A stretch of 64,000 nucleotides of DNA, from assembly GCF_030282845.1 (NCBI RefSeq), contig NZ_JASTWE010000008.1, positions 17,957-81,956 of the forward strand, in the 5' to 3' direction. The translations under genes were made by a program, and so were the position numbers. Shown here piece by piece: positions 35,817-47,702 of this stretch. The DNA is from Pseudodesulfovibrio pelocollis. Its GTDB lineage: Bacteria; Desulfobacterota; Desulfovibrionia; Desulfovibrionales; Desulfovibrionaceae. Position 1 is the stretch's first letter, and every line of letters starts with the position of its first letter. A model generated the notes under the pieces. It saw nothing but the letters and a program-made list of their open reading frames with translations. It did not search any database and was not told the DNA's origin.

Positions 35817-36232
35817 GGGCGCACGCCCAGGCGGGTCAGCTCCACCTTGAGGCAGCGGTCCTCGACCACCTGGATGGGCGAGCCAGCCAGCAGTTGGCGC
35901 GCCTCGGGGCTGAACACGCCGGACTGCATCCAGAAGAACCGGGGCAGGGTCTCCATGGCGAGCACCTCCCGGGCGTGGCCCGGGCAGAACTGGGCGTTGC
36001 GGAAGAGGTCCACCACGTCCACCGGCACCGGAATGTCCGTGACGCACTTGTATGTTTCAAGGCCCCAGACGCTGTCGCGCGCCGGGTGCACGGGGATGAC
36101 GGTGAAGCCCATCTCGATCATCTCGCGGCCCACGCGGTCCACGGGGCGGCCGGGCTTGTCCACTGCACCGACCACGGCGATGGTCTTGACCTCGCGCAGC
36201 CGGGCGGCTAGTTCTTTCTCATTGATCAGCAT
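35813..36232 (-). CDS. CoA-binding domain protein (CoA_binding_2)
   Basis: A 139-residue Rossmann-fold protein (TIAVVGAVDKPGRPV near the N-terminus, then VIPVHPARDSVWG). This single-domain CoA-binding type is widespread and of unknown function. The ATG at 36232 has GAGGAA 7 nt upstream. The 78-bp gap to the divergent M24 gene must hold both promoters. Confidence 0.85.
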   Translation of the reverse strand: MLINEKELAARLREVKTIAVVGAVDKPGRPVDRVGREMIEMGFTVIPVHPARDSVWGLETYKCVTDIPVPVDVVDLFRNAQFCPGHAREVLAMETLPRFFWMQSGVFSPEARQLLAGSPIQVVEDRCLKVELTRLGVRP

Positions 36233-36310
36233 GTCGCGTTCCTCGCTTGGGAACGTCCTTTTACAGCAATCCACCCCCATTGCCTAGTCGTTATCTCTCA
36301 AGGAGTCCCC

Positions 36311-37534
36311 ATGTTCGAAGCCATTGCCCGCATCCCCGCCGAGGAACTCGCCCGCCGTCACGCCTCCTTAAGATGCCACCTTCAGGCCGTGGCCCCGGCC
36401 GCCGGAGGCATTCTCGTCTTCTCGCGTCTCAACATCTATTATCTGACGGGCACCTGCGGTCAGGGCGTGCTGTGGTTGCCCCTTGAGGGCGAGCCGGTGC
36501 TCATGCTGCGCAAGGGCGTGAGCCGTGCCCGGATCGAGGCGGGCGTTGCCCACATCGTGCCCTTCAAGTCCTACTCCGAGCTGCCCGGTCTGTGCGCCGA
36601 GGCGGGCAGCCCCATGACTCGCACCGTGGCCGCGGTCATGGCCGGGCTCACCTGGCAACTAGGCACCCTGCTGGCGGCCAAGCTCAGGGACCACACCCTG
36701 GTGCCGGGCGATCAGGCCGTGGCCCTGGCCAGGATGGTCAAGTCCGAGTTCGAGCTGGACATCATGCGCCGTTGCGGCGACAAGCACCACCGCTGCCTGC
36801 ACGACATCCTGCCCGGCAGGATCAGGCCGGGCATGACCGAACGGGAGATCGCCCACAAGGCATGGGAGGTCTTCTTCGAGCATGGTCACATGGGCATCCT
36901 GCGCATGCAGGCCCACGGCGAGGAATGCTTCCTCGGCCATGTCTCGGCCGGGGATTCCGGCAATTATCCCAGCGCCTTCAATGGCCCGCTCGGCCTGCGC
37001 GGCGAACACCCGGCGTCCATGGTCATGGGCAATGCGGCCATGGTCTGGCAGCCGGGCCAGCCGCTGATGCTCGACATCGGCTTCCAGATCGAGGGCTATC
37101 ATACGGACAAGACCCAGGCCTATTTCGCCGGGCCGGAGTCGGCCATGACCGACGACATCCGCCGCGCCCACGACTTCTGCATCGAGGTGCAGGAGTGGGT
37201 GCGCGAAAATGCCGTGCCAGGCGCGACCCCGGCCGAACTGTACGCGGGTAGCCTGGAGATGGCCAAACGACGCGGATTCGCCGAGGGATTCATGGGGCTT
37301 GACGACAACCAGGTGCCTTTCGTCGGCCACGGCATCGGCCTGACCATCGACGAGTTCCCGGCCATCGCTACGGGCTTTGATCTGCCCCTTGAGCCGGGCA
37401 TGACCCTGGCCGTGGAGCCCAAGCAGGGGATTCGCGGCGTGGCCATGGTCGGGGTGGAGAATACCTTTGAGATCACCGCAACCGGCGCGCGCTGCATCAC
37501 CGGCGACAGCTACGGGATGGTCGTGGTGGAATAG
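36311..37534 (+). CDS. M24-family metallopeptidase (Xaa-Pro type)
   Basis: A 407-residue pita-bread peptidase. It has a creatinase-type N-terminal domain (LTGTCGQGVLWLPLEGEP) and a C-terminal metal site. Ligands appear in MLDIGF and YHTDKTQ (Asp pair), VGHGIGL (His), and VEPKQ and VENTFE (Glu pair). It is likely an aminopeptidase P/prolidase-type enzyme acting on dipeptides or peptides. AAGGAG lies 6 nt upstream of the ATG. Confidence 0.9.
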   Translation: MFEAIARIPAEELARRHASLRCHLQAVAPAAGGILVFSRLNIYYLTGTCGQGVLWLPLEGEPVLMLRKGVSRARIEAGVAHIVPFKSYSELPGLCAEAGSPMTRTVAAVMAGLTWQLGTLLAAKLRDHTLVPGDQAVALARMVKSEFELDIMRRCGDKHHRCLHDILPGRIRPGMTEREIAHKAWEVFFEHGHMGILRMQAHGEECFLGHVSAGDSGNYPSAFNGPLGLRGEHPASMVMGNAAMVWQPGQPLMLDIGFQIEGYHTDKTQAYFAGPESAMTDDIRRAHDFCIEVQEWVRENAVPGATPAELYAGSLEMAKRRGFAEGFMGLDDNQVPFVGHGIGLTIDEFPAIATGFDLPLEPGMTLAVEPKQGIRGVAMVGVENTFEITATGARCITGDSYGMVVVE

Positions 37535-37560
37535 GTCGGTTCGAGATCGTGGCGAGGAAG

Positions 37561-37598
37561 AGGCCGGGGCGCGACAACTCCGCGCCTCGGCCTTTTTT
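37561..37598 (+). terminator. Terminator after M24 peptidase gene
   Basis: A 13-bp stem (AGGCCGGGGCGCG with CGCGCCTCGGCCT, one G-T pair) and a run of six Ts, 26 bp after the stop and before a convergent gene. Confidence 0.92.
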
Positions 37599-37632
37599 GA
37601 CGAATTCCGGGTCCGTGTCTGGACCGCCTGGC

Positions 37633-38829
37633 TTACTCGTAAGCCGCCTCGAAGATGGCGATGACGTCGTCCATGGACATGGAGACCGGGGTGATGTCAA
37701 AGAGCGCGCCCATGGTGGTCAGGGCCGTTTCGGCCAGGGCCGGGATTTCCGCGCGGGTCACGCCGTAGTCCGAGAGCTTCTCGTCGCCGAGCCCCACGGC
37801 CTGGATAAGGGCGTCAAGGGCGTCGAGAAAGGCCACGCCGGGCACATCCTCGGTCAGTTCCTCGGCCAGGGTGTCGCCCATGGCCAGGGCCAGGTCGCCC
37901 AGTCGCTCCTCGCCCTTGGCGGCCAGGAAGCCGAAATACGCCTTGGAGATCATGGCCAGACCGGCCCCGTGGGGCATGTCCGGGTGATGGGCGGACAGGG
38001 CGTGCTCCAGGGAGTGCTGCGAGATGCAGCTGGAGTAGGATTCGCACAGCCCGGCCGCTGTGCTGGCCCAGGCCATGACCGTGCGCGCTTCGAGGTTGTC
38101 GCCGTTGGCCACGGCCTCGGGCAGGGTGTGGGCGATGAGGTGGACGGCCTCGAGGGCCAGCATGTCGCTGGCTGGCTGGCGGCAGGTGGCCAGGTACGCC
38201 TCGCAGGCGTGGAAGAAGGCGTCCATGCCCGTGTAGGCGGTCTGTTTGGGCGGCAGGGAGAGCATCAGCTTCGGGTCCACAATGGACAGGTGCGGGAAGG
38301 TGGAGTCGTCGCCCCAGCCGATCTTTTCGCCGGTTTTTGAGCCGGACTTGCTGACCACCAGCCAGGGGTCGGCCTCGGTGCCGGTGCCTGCCGTGGTGGG
38401 GATGGCGACGATGGGCAGGGCGGGGTGTTCGGGAGTCTGCCCGCCGCCGGTGCCGGAGCGCATGTAGTCCCACAGCCTGCCGGGATTGCGGGCCATGAGC
38501 GCGATGGCTTTGGCTGCGTCGATGGTGGACCCGCCGCCCAGGCCGACTACGAAATCCACGCCCTGCTCACGGCAGATGGCCGCCGCCTCGTCCACGCTGT
38601 CCGATTCCGGGTTGGGCCTGATCTTGTCAAAGACGATGGTCTGCACATCCTGGGCCGCGAGCATCCCCTGGACCCGGGAGAGATAGCCGAGCCGGATCAT
38701 GACCCCGGACTCGCCGATGACCACCATGGCCTTGCTCCCGCGCGGTAGATGGGGCGTGTCGGCCAGGGCGTTCAAAGTGTCGGGGCCGAAGATCAGCCGG
38801 GTGGGCATGTAGTACTGGAAATTGAGCAT
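37633..38829 (-). CDS. Iron-containing alcohol dehydrogenase
   Basis: A 398-residue group III alcohol dehydrogenase. It shows the nucleotide-binding GLGGGSTIDAAKA and the metal-site region MDAFFHACEAY, followed by HSLEHALSAHHPDMPHG with the Asp/His ligands. The preferred cofactor and substrate cannot be read from sequence; desulfovibrios use such enzymes on ethanol or butanol. The start at 38829 is chosen because AGGAG is better spaced from it than from the ATG at 38832. Confidence 0.92.
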   Translation of the reverse strand: MLNFQYYMPTRLIFGPDTLNALADTPHLPRGSKAMVVIGESGVMIRLGYLSRVQGMLAAQDVQTIVFDKIRPNPESDSVDEAAAICREQGVDFVVGLGGGSTIDAAKAIALMARNPGRLWDYMRSGTGGGQTPEHPALPIVAIPTTAGTGTEADPWLVVSKSGSKTGEKIGWGDDSTFPHLSIVDPKLMLSLPPKQTAYTGMDAFFHACEAYLATCRQPASDMLALEAVHLIAHTLPEAVANGDNLEARTVMAWASTAAGLCESYSSCISQHSLEHALSAHHPDMPHGAGLAMISKAYFGFLAAKGEERLGDLALAMGDTLAEELTEDVPGVAFLDALDALIQAVGLGDEKLSDYGVTRAEIPALAETALTTMGALFDITPVSMSMDDVIAIFEAAYE

Positions 38830-38855
38830 CATCTTCTCCTGTTGGTTGCGAAGGA

Positions 38856-40703
38856 CTACTTCTCCCACGATCTCAATATGTTTTCAAGCTGGGATCTGGT
38901 GTAGAGATCGCGCAGCACCAGGGGCGATGCCCCGGCCTCGCCCGGGCCGAACAGGGCAGACGCCGGGATGCTCATGCTGCCCATGGCCCGCAGCAGGGCC
39001 TCGCCTTCCACGTTGCGCTCGGTCAGGTCCACCATGATGAAGACGATGTCGTGGTCGCGTTTCCATCTGGCAAGGTTGCCGGGGGTGAGCACCGTGGCTT
39101 CGAGCACCTTGCAGGTGGGGCACCAGTCGGCCGTGAAGGACACGAATATCCGCTCCTGGCCGATACGCTCGTTCAGGGCCACGGGGTCGAAGGGCTCCCA
39201 GGGCGATTCCCCGACCCGTTGCGGCGTGGTCCAGACGACCATGGCCACCAGCAGGGCAAGGCAGGAGGCGCGCACAATCCAGCGGGTTTGCTGCCGGGCG
39301 GACCGGGTGCGCACCCACAGCCAGCCGCCAAGGGCGATGGCCCACAGCGGGGCGAGCAGGCGCAGGACCGCGCCGCCAAGGGCGATGCCCACCAGGTAGA
39401 CGGCCGTGCCCAGCAGAAAGAAGGCGATGGCTTTCTCGACATACCCGATCCACGGACCGGAACGGGGCAGGAAGCGGGACAGTCTGGGATTGGCGACCAA
39501 CAGCAGGTAGGGCGAGGCCATGCCCAGGCCGATGGAGGCGAAGACCGTGAAGATGATCAGCGGCCCCTGCACCAGCGACCAGCCGAGGACCCCGCCCAGG
39601 AACGGGCCGCTGCACGGCGTGGCCAGCAGGGTGGCCAGATTGCCGGTGAAGAATGCCTGGACGCGCGGGCTTTTGCTCTTGATGCCGAATTTCAGGTCGA
39701 CGACTGGCAGGTGGTACAGGCCGAAGAGGCTCAAAGCCAGGGCCAGAATCAGCCCGGCCGCGGCCAGCACCAGCCATTGATTCTGGAAGAGAGCGCCCCA
39801 GGCCTGACCCGTGGCCCCGAGCACCGTGGCCAGGACCATGAAGAAGGTGAGCACGCCCAGGGCGAAGTAGGCGTTGTGCTCGCGAAAGGCGCGGATGCGT
39901 TCCTCCGCGCTGTCGATGCTTGAGGAGTTGAGCAGGGCCGAGAGCTTGAGGCTGACCACGGGCAGGACGCAGGGCATGATGTTGAGGATCAACCCGGCCA
40001 GAAGTCCCATGAGCACGGCCGAAAGCAGACTCGACACCTCCAGGCCCGGTTGCAGATAGACAGGAGTGAAGCGCCACTGCACCAGTGTTTCCGTGTCGCC
40101 GCTCCCTGGCGTGGGGAGCAGGGCAGCGGTCGTGGCCTGGGCTGATTCGGCCAGTGCCATGAAAGTCGGCCACCACGGCTGTTCCTCGGCCCGGAGGGCT
40201 GGCTCGGTTCCGGGATCGCCATGGGCGAGGTTGCGCCGGTAGGGCACGCATCGGCTCGGATGGCACAGCAGCAGTTCGAGCTGCATGATCACGGGAAAGG
40301 GCTCGGCGCTGGCCGCAGGAAGGCCCGCGAAGAGCAGGGTGCCGCTTTCGTAGGCGTTGACCGTGACCGAAGGGTCGAAGGTGTCGGGCTTGGGTTTTCC
40401 GGCCGGATAGAGGGGGACCAGGGGCAGGGTGTCGGCCGTGGCCCCGGACAGGGTGGTGGGCTTGCCCATGCCGCCGGGCACGTGGGCGTAAGTGTACCAC
40501 TCGGGCTCCATGTCCAGGCTGATTGTCACCACGTGCGACCAGTTGAGCCCCAACTGCTGGCGGGAATCGTCGGAGAGGGCAAAGACCCTGATCACCGGTT
40601 CCATGGGCGGCGGCGCGGGCGTGGCCATGGCCGGGCGGATGCCTGTGGCAAGAATCAGCGAGAGGAGCAAAAAAAGACTTGAAAATCCTTTGGTTGGCTG
40701 CAT
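38856..40703 (-). CDS. dsbD: Thiol:disulfide interchange protein DsbD
   Basis: A 615-residue three-domain electron conduit. It has a signal peptide (ending ATGIRPAMA), a periplasmic alpha domain with a Cys pair in LLCHPSRCVPY, and eight-helix beta domain cysteines in IMPCVLPVV and ATPCSGPF. The C-terminal thioredoxin-like gamma domain has CPTC (TADWCPTCKVLE). It moves reducing power from cytoplasmic thioredoxin to the periplasm, useful for multiheme cytochrome maturation. Confidence 0.94.
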   Translation of the reverse strand: MQPTKGFSSLFLLLSLILATGIRPAMATPAPPPMEPVIRVFALSDDSRQQLGLNWSHVVTISLDMEPEWYTYAHVPGGMGKPTTLSGATADTLPLVPLYPAGKPKPDTFDPSVTVNAYESGTLLFAGLPAASAEPFPVIMQLELLLCHPSRCVPYRRNLAHGDPGTEPALRAEEQPWWPTFMALAESAQATTAALLPTPGSGDTETLVQWRFTPVYLQPGLEVSSLLSAVLMGLLAGLILNIMPCVLPVVSLKLSALLNSSSIDSAEERIRAFREHNAYFALGVLTFFMVLATVLGATGQAWGALFQNQWLVLAAAGLILALALSLFGLYHLPVVDLKFGIKSKSPRVQAFFTGNLATLLATPCSGPFLGGVLGWSLVQGPLIIFTVFASIGLGMASPYLLLVANPRLSRFLPRSGPWIGYVEKAIAFFLLGTAVYLVGIALGGAVLRLLAPLWAIALGGWLWVRTRSARQQTRWIVRASCLALLVAMVVWTTPQRVGESPWEPFDPVALNERIGQERIFVSFTADWCPTCKVLEATVLTPGNLARWKRDHDIVFIMVDLTERNVEGEALLRAMGSMSIPASALFGPGEAGASPLVLRDLYTRSQLENILRSWEK

Positions 40704-40737
40704 TTGCGTCCTGTCGAAAAAATTTGGGATTTAATGG

Positions 40738-40766
40738 TTGACAAATCCTGGTCCGACTTATAGTTA
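40738..40766 (+). promoter_or_regulatory. Candidate tRNA-Lys promoter
   Basis: A perfect TTGACA (40738-40743) lies 15 bp before TATAGT (40759-40764) or 17 bp before TAGTTA (40761-40766), about 36 bp upstream of the mature tRNA. Confidence 0.6.
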
Positions 40767-40801
40767 TTCACTCCGTTGCGCGGGAACGCGCAGCCCGAAG
40801 T

Positions 40802-40877
40802 GGGTCACTAGCTCAACTGGCAGAGCAGCGGACTCTTAATCCGGAGGTTCAAGGTTCGATTCCTTGGTGACCCACCA
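40802..40877 (+). tRNA. tRNA-Lys (CUU anticodon)
   Basis: A 76-nt cloverleaf. The acceptor stem is GGGTCAC/GTGACCC and the D-loop is AGCTCAACTGGCAGAGC. The anticodon loop CTCTTAA gives CTT, which reads the lysine codon AAG. The T-loop is TTCGATT, and an encoded CCA ends the gene. Confidence 0.96.
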
Positions 40878-40889
40878 CTTCGACGATAC

Positions 40890-40913
40890 AGCCCGGCTTT
40901 GGCCGGGCTTTTT
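40890..40913 (+). terminator. Terminator after tRNA-Lys
   Basis: AGCCCGGC, a TTTG loop and GCCGGGCT followed by TTTT, 12 bp after the CCA. The remaining bases to 41122 hold nothing I can support. Confidence 0.92.
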
Positions 40914-41122
40914 CGTGTCTGTCGTGATGTGATGCGCGGGCAAGCGAAATCCTCGTTGTTCCATTTTCTTCGTGTACCCGTGGCTGCGTGCCGTGGCAAG
41001 GGCGGGATACTGTTTTTGCCTCCCCGGGGTTTTGGGGCACTGCAAAGGGCCGGAACGAATGCTCCGGCCCCTGTGACGGCGCTTCCCCTGGCCGGGTGCG
41101 CCTTGTGTGTGGCTGCGTATTG

Positions 41123-41485
41123 CTAGCCGCCGAACCAGCCGGGGCTGATGACCTCAAGGGCCTTGGTGTAGTGGACCCGCATGTTTTCGAGCTTGCTGCC
41201 GATCATTTTCTCTTGTTCGCCAAGGCTTGTCGGGCAGGTCTGCTGCATTTGTTCTGCCACGGCTTCAAGCTCGCGCACCGTGGATTTGAGCAAGTTGATG
41301 GTGTCGGCCAGATCGCCGGTAGGTTCGGAGGCCAGGATGTCGTAGAGCCTGATCTTCCAGCTGTTGATCTCCAATTCAAGGCCTTTGCAGTAGTTGGCGA
41401 CTGCCGCCTGCTTGCCTGCCTCGTCCGTGCAGCCGTCTATTCCCATGCAGCTCGGGCACGGGCCGGGGTAATCCATGTTTGGCAT
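41123..41485 (-). CDS. Cysteine-containing helical protein, unknown
   Basis: A 120-residue soluble protein. The N-terminus holds CPSCMGIDGC, and further Cys residues are in NYCKG and QQTCPTS. The rest is predicted helical with heptad-like patterning. No family is recognised. The start at 41485 has AGGAGGAG upstream. The cysteine spacing could bind a metal. Confidence 0.75.
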   Translation of the reverse strand: MPNMDYPGPCPSCMGIDGCTDEAGKQAAVANYCKGLELEINSWKIRLYDILASEPTGDLADTINLLKSTVRELEAVAEQMQQTCPTSLGEQEKMIGSKLENMRVHYTKALEVISPGWFGG

Positions 41486-41619
41486 TGTCTCCTCCTGGTT
41501 GGGGTTGTGACTGTCCAAAGCATACACCAGCTTGGGTGACCACAGCAGTATAATCCTGCTTATGGCTGGCAGGCCGGGTCGATTTATAACCAAGGACGCA
41601 TATTTCGCCCGACCAGGAC

Positions 41620-41655
41620 AAAAGAAGCGCCCGGGAATCTCCTCCCGGGCGCTTC
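41620..41655 (-). terminator. Terminator of the PFOR gene
   Basis: Reading leftwards, GAAGCGCCCGGG and its exact complement form a 12-bp stem around AGGAGATT, followed by TTTTG. It lies 23 bp after the stop codon. Confidence 0.88.
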
Positions 41656-41677
41656 ATGGTACCGGTCTCGTCGTGTC

Positions 41678-45376
<3,699 letters not shown>

Positions 45377-45463
45377 CTAAGGCAAGAGGCAAAACGGCTG
45401 CATGATGCCTTGCCAACACCCCGTGTTTGCGATCACACTGCGACATTCTCACGGGGACGACGC

Positions 45464-47647
45464 ATGAGCATGGCCTTTGATGAACATATCCGGCGAAGAC
45501 GCCTCCTGATCCCGGTGCTGGCGAGCGGATTCCTCGTCACCCTCGGGGTGGGGCTGTTCTCCTTTGCCCTGCCCCTGGTCAGCCTGGATGCGCGCATCGG
45601 CGGCGCGTGGCTGGGCAGCGGGTTCGCCGGGTTCTATCTGGTGCGGCTGCTGGCCGCCCCCCTGGCCGGGGCCTGGGCCGACAGGCAGGGCGCGAGACGG
45701 CCGCTGCTGATCGCCTCGGCCATTGGGGTCTGCGCGCCGCTGATTCATTTTCTCCACCCGTCCCTTACTGCGCTGTACGCGACCCAGTTTCTGCTCGGCG
45801 TGGCGTCGGGCATGTTCAGGCCCGTGGGCATGGCCGCCCTGGGCGGCATGGTCGAGCGCGAGCGGCTGTCGCACTGGTTCGCGGTCCACGCGCTGCTCTT
45901 CAATCTGGCCATGTTCATCGGGCCGCTGGTCGGGAGTGCGCTCTATCTGGGCAGGCGTGTCGAGCCGGTTCTCTTCGGCCTGGGCCTGTGCATGGTCGCC
46001 GCCTTGCTGGTGGTGGGGCTGTTCATGCCCGGCGGCCGGGTGGAGCGCAGGGAAGAGGACGCGCCTGATCGCGACGGGCCGACCGGGCCGTGGGACTGGG
46101 TCGCCGTGCTTCTGGCCGTGGGCGGCAGGACGCTGGGCCTTGGGCTGGTCGCGGCGTTTTATCCCATCCACCTTGCGATGGTCCTTGGGCACAAGGGTCT
46201 TGTTTTGGGCGCGCTCTTCGCCCTGCCCAGTCTGGCCGTGTGCCTTGGGCTGCCCGTGGCCGCACGCCTTTTCGGCCACGGCTGTCGGGCCTCCCTCACC
46301 CTGGCGGGCATGACCGTGAGCGCGGTCTGTCTCTTCGCCATCGGGACGAGTGTCGCACCGTGGCAACTGGCCCTGTTCGGCATTGTCATGGGGCTTGGCG
46401 CGGCCTTGTCCCTGCCTGCGTCCATGGCCCTGGCCTCGGGGTTGTCGCCCAGGCAGGGGCGGGTGTTCGGCGCGGCCCATGTGGCCTCGGGCATCGGCTT
46501 CGTGCTCGGGCCGCTGCTAGGCGGGTTGGTCATCCAGGCCACTCATCAGGTGGGTGCGGTATTCCAGGCCGCGGCTTTGATTGGCCTCCTCAGCTGCCTG
46601 CCGCTTCTGGCCCGTGTGCTCATGGACAGGATGCACTACGGCCGTGGTGCGGCCCTGACCCTGGTCGGGCTGTGCGCCCTGGTCCTGGCCGGAGCAGGCT
46701 CGTCCATGATCCATGCTCAGGCCCGGTCCGTCGATCCCGGTCCCCCCGGACTCCATCGGTACACGGACGTGGCCATGGGCACGGTGGTCAACCTGACCTT
46801 GGCCACAGACAGCCGCAGGAGCGCCGACCTCGCGGCGAGACGCTGCATCGCCCTGATGCGCGAGTTGCAGGCGGACTTCGATCACCGCAATCCCGAGGGC
46901 TCGGTGGGCCGCATCAACCGGGCGGCAGGCAAGAACTGGGTCGAGCCGACCCCGCGCGCCCAAGCCCTCATCCGCCGGGCCGTGGACTTTGCCCGGGCCA
47001 GCGGCGGGGCGTTCGACCCCACCATCGGGGCGCTGACCACTTCGCCGTTCTATTATATGATGGACGAGGCCGTGGCCCGTTCCCGGCGTGGGCTGGTGGA
47101 TTACCGCCTCGTGCGGTTCGAGGAGGCAGGCGGGCGAATCAGGCTGGAGCGCGAGGGAATGGCCCTTGATCTGGGCGGCATCGCTAAGGGGGCCATCATC
47201 GACGCCGCAGTCCGGCTGCTCCGGGCCGAGGGCATCGAGGCGGGCATCGTCGAGGCGGGCGGCGATTTTCACGTCTTTGGCGACCGCGACTGGACCGTGG
47301 GCATCCGCCATCCCCGGGCCGAGGCGGTGCATCGAACCCTCACCGTGCGCAACCAAGCCGTCTGCGGGTCCGGCGACTACGAGCAGTTCGTGGTCCGCGA
47401 GACTTCTGCCGAGGCCATCATGCGACACCATATCATCGACCCGGCGACCATGGAGCCCGCCCGGGCATCCTTCGGCGTGACCGTGGTGGCCGACAGCGCC
47501 GAAACGGCCGACGCCCTGGCTACCGCGCTCTTCATCATGGGGCCTGAGGCGGGCACCGCGCTCCTGGCCGAGCAATACCCCGGGACGGCCGCCCTGTGGT
47601 TCGGCCCGGACCTTTCGGTAATCGAGACGGCTGGATTTCCCCGGTAG
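45464..47647 (+). CDS. MFS transporter fused to ApbE flavin transferase
   Basis: One uninterrupted 727-codon frame. Residues 1-385 form a 12-helix MFS transporter (GAWADRQGARRPLL is the loop 2-3 signature). A further hydrophobic segment (ALTLVGLCALVLAGAGSS, about 393-410) ends like a signal peptide in IHAQA. Residues 430-727 form an ApbE domain (VAMGTVVNLTL, GGAFDPTIG, LDLGGIAKGAI, VEAGGDFHVFGD, HHIIDPAT), which transfers FMN from FAD to Thr/Ser of periplasmic proteins such as RnfG. The layout places ApbE outside the membrane. An internal ATG at 46621 could start ApbE separately. The MFS substrate is unknown; a flavin is an attractive inference. Confidence 0.85.
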   Translation: MSMAFDEHIRRRRLLIPVLASGFLVTLGVGLFSFALPLVSLDARIGGAWLGSGFAGFYLVRLLAAPLAGAWADRQGARRPLLIASAIGVCAPLIHFLHPSLTALYATQFLLGVASGMFRPVGMAALGGMVERERLSHWFAVHALLFNLAMFIGPLVGSALYLGRRVEPVLFGLGLCMVAALLVVGLFMPGGRVERREEDAPDRDGPTGPWDWVAVLLAVGGRTLGLGLVAAFYPIHLAMVLGHKGLVLGALFALPSLAVCLGLPVAARLFGHGCRASLTLAGMTVSAVCLFAIGTSVAPWQLALFGIVMGLGAALSLPASMALASGLSPRQGRVFGAAHVASGIGFVLGPLLGGLVIQATHQVGAVFQAAALIGLLSCLPLLARVLMDRMHYGRGAALTLVGLCALVLAGAGSSMIHAQARSVDPGPPGLHRYTDVAMGTVVNLTLATDSRRSADLAARRCIALMRELQADFDHRNPEGSVGRINRAAGKNWVEPTPRAQALIRRAVDFARASGGAFDPTIGALTTSPFYYMMDEAVARSRRGLVDYRLVRFEEAGGRIRLEREGMALDLGGIAKGAIIDAAVRLLRAEGIEAGIVEAGGDFHVFGDRDWTVGIRHPRAEAVHRTLTVRNQAVCGSGDYEQFVVRETSAEAIMRHHIIDPATMEPARASFGVTVVADSAETADALATALFIMGPEAGTALLAEQYPGTAALWFGPDLSVIETAGFPR

Positions 47648-47702
47648 GGGGCTGGCGCAATTTCTGTCGATGCTTCCTTGACGGCGCCGGGCAGCCCGGT
47701 GG

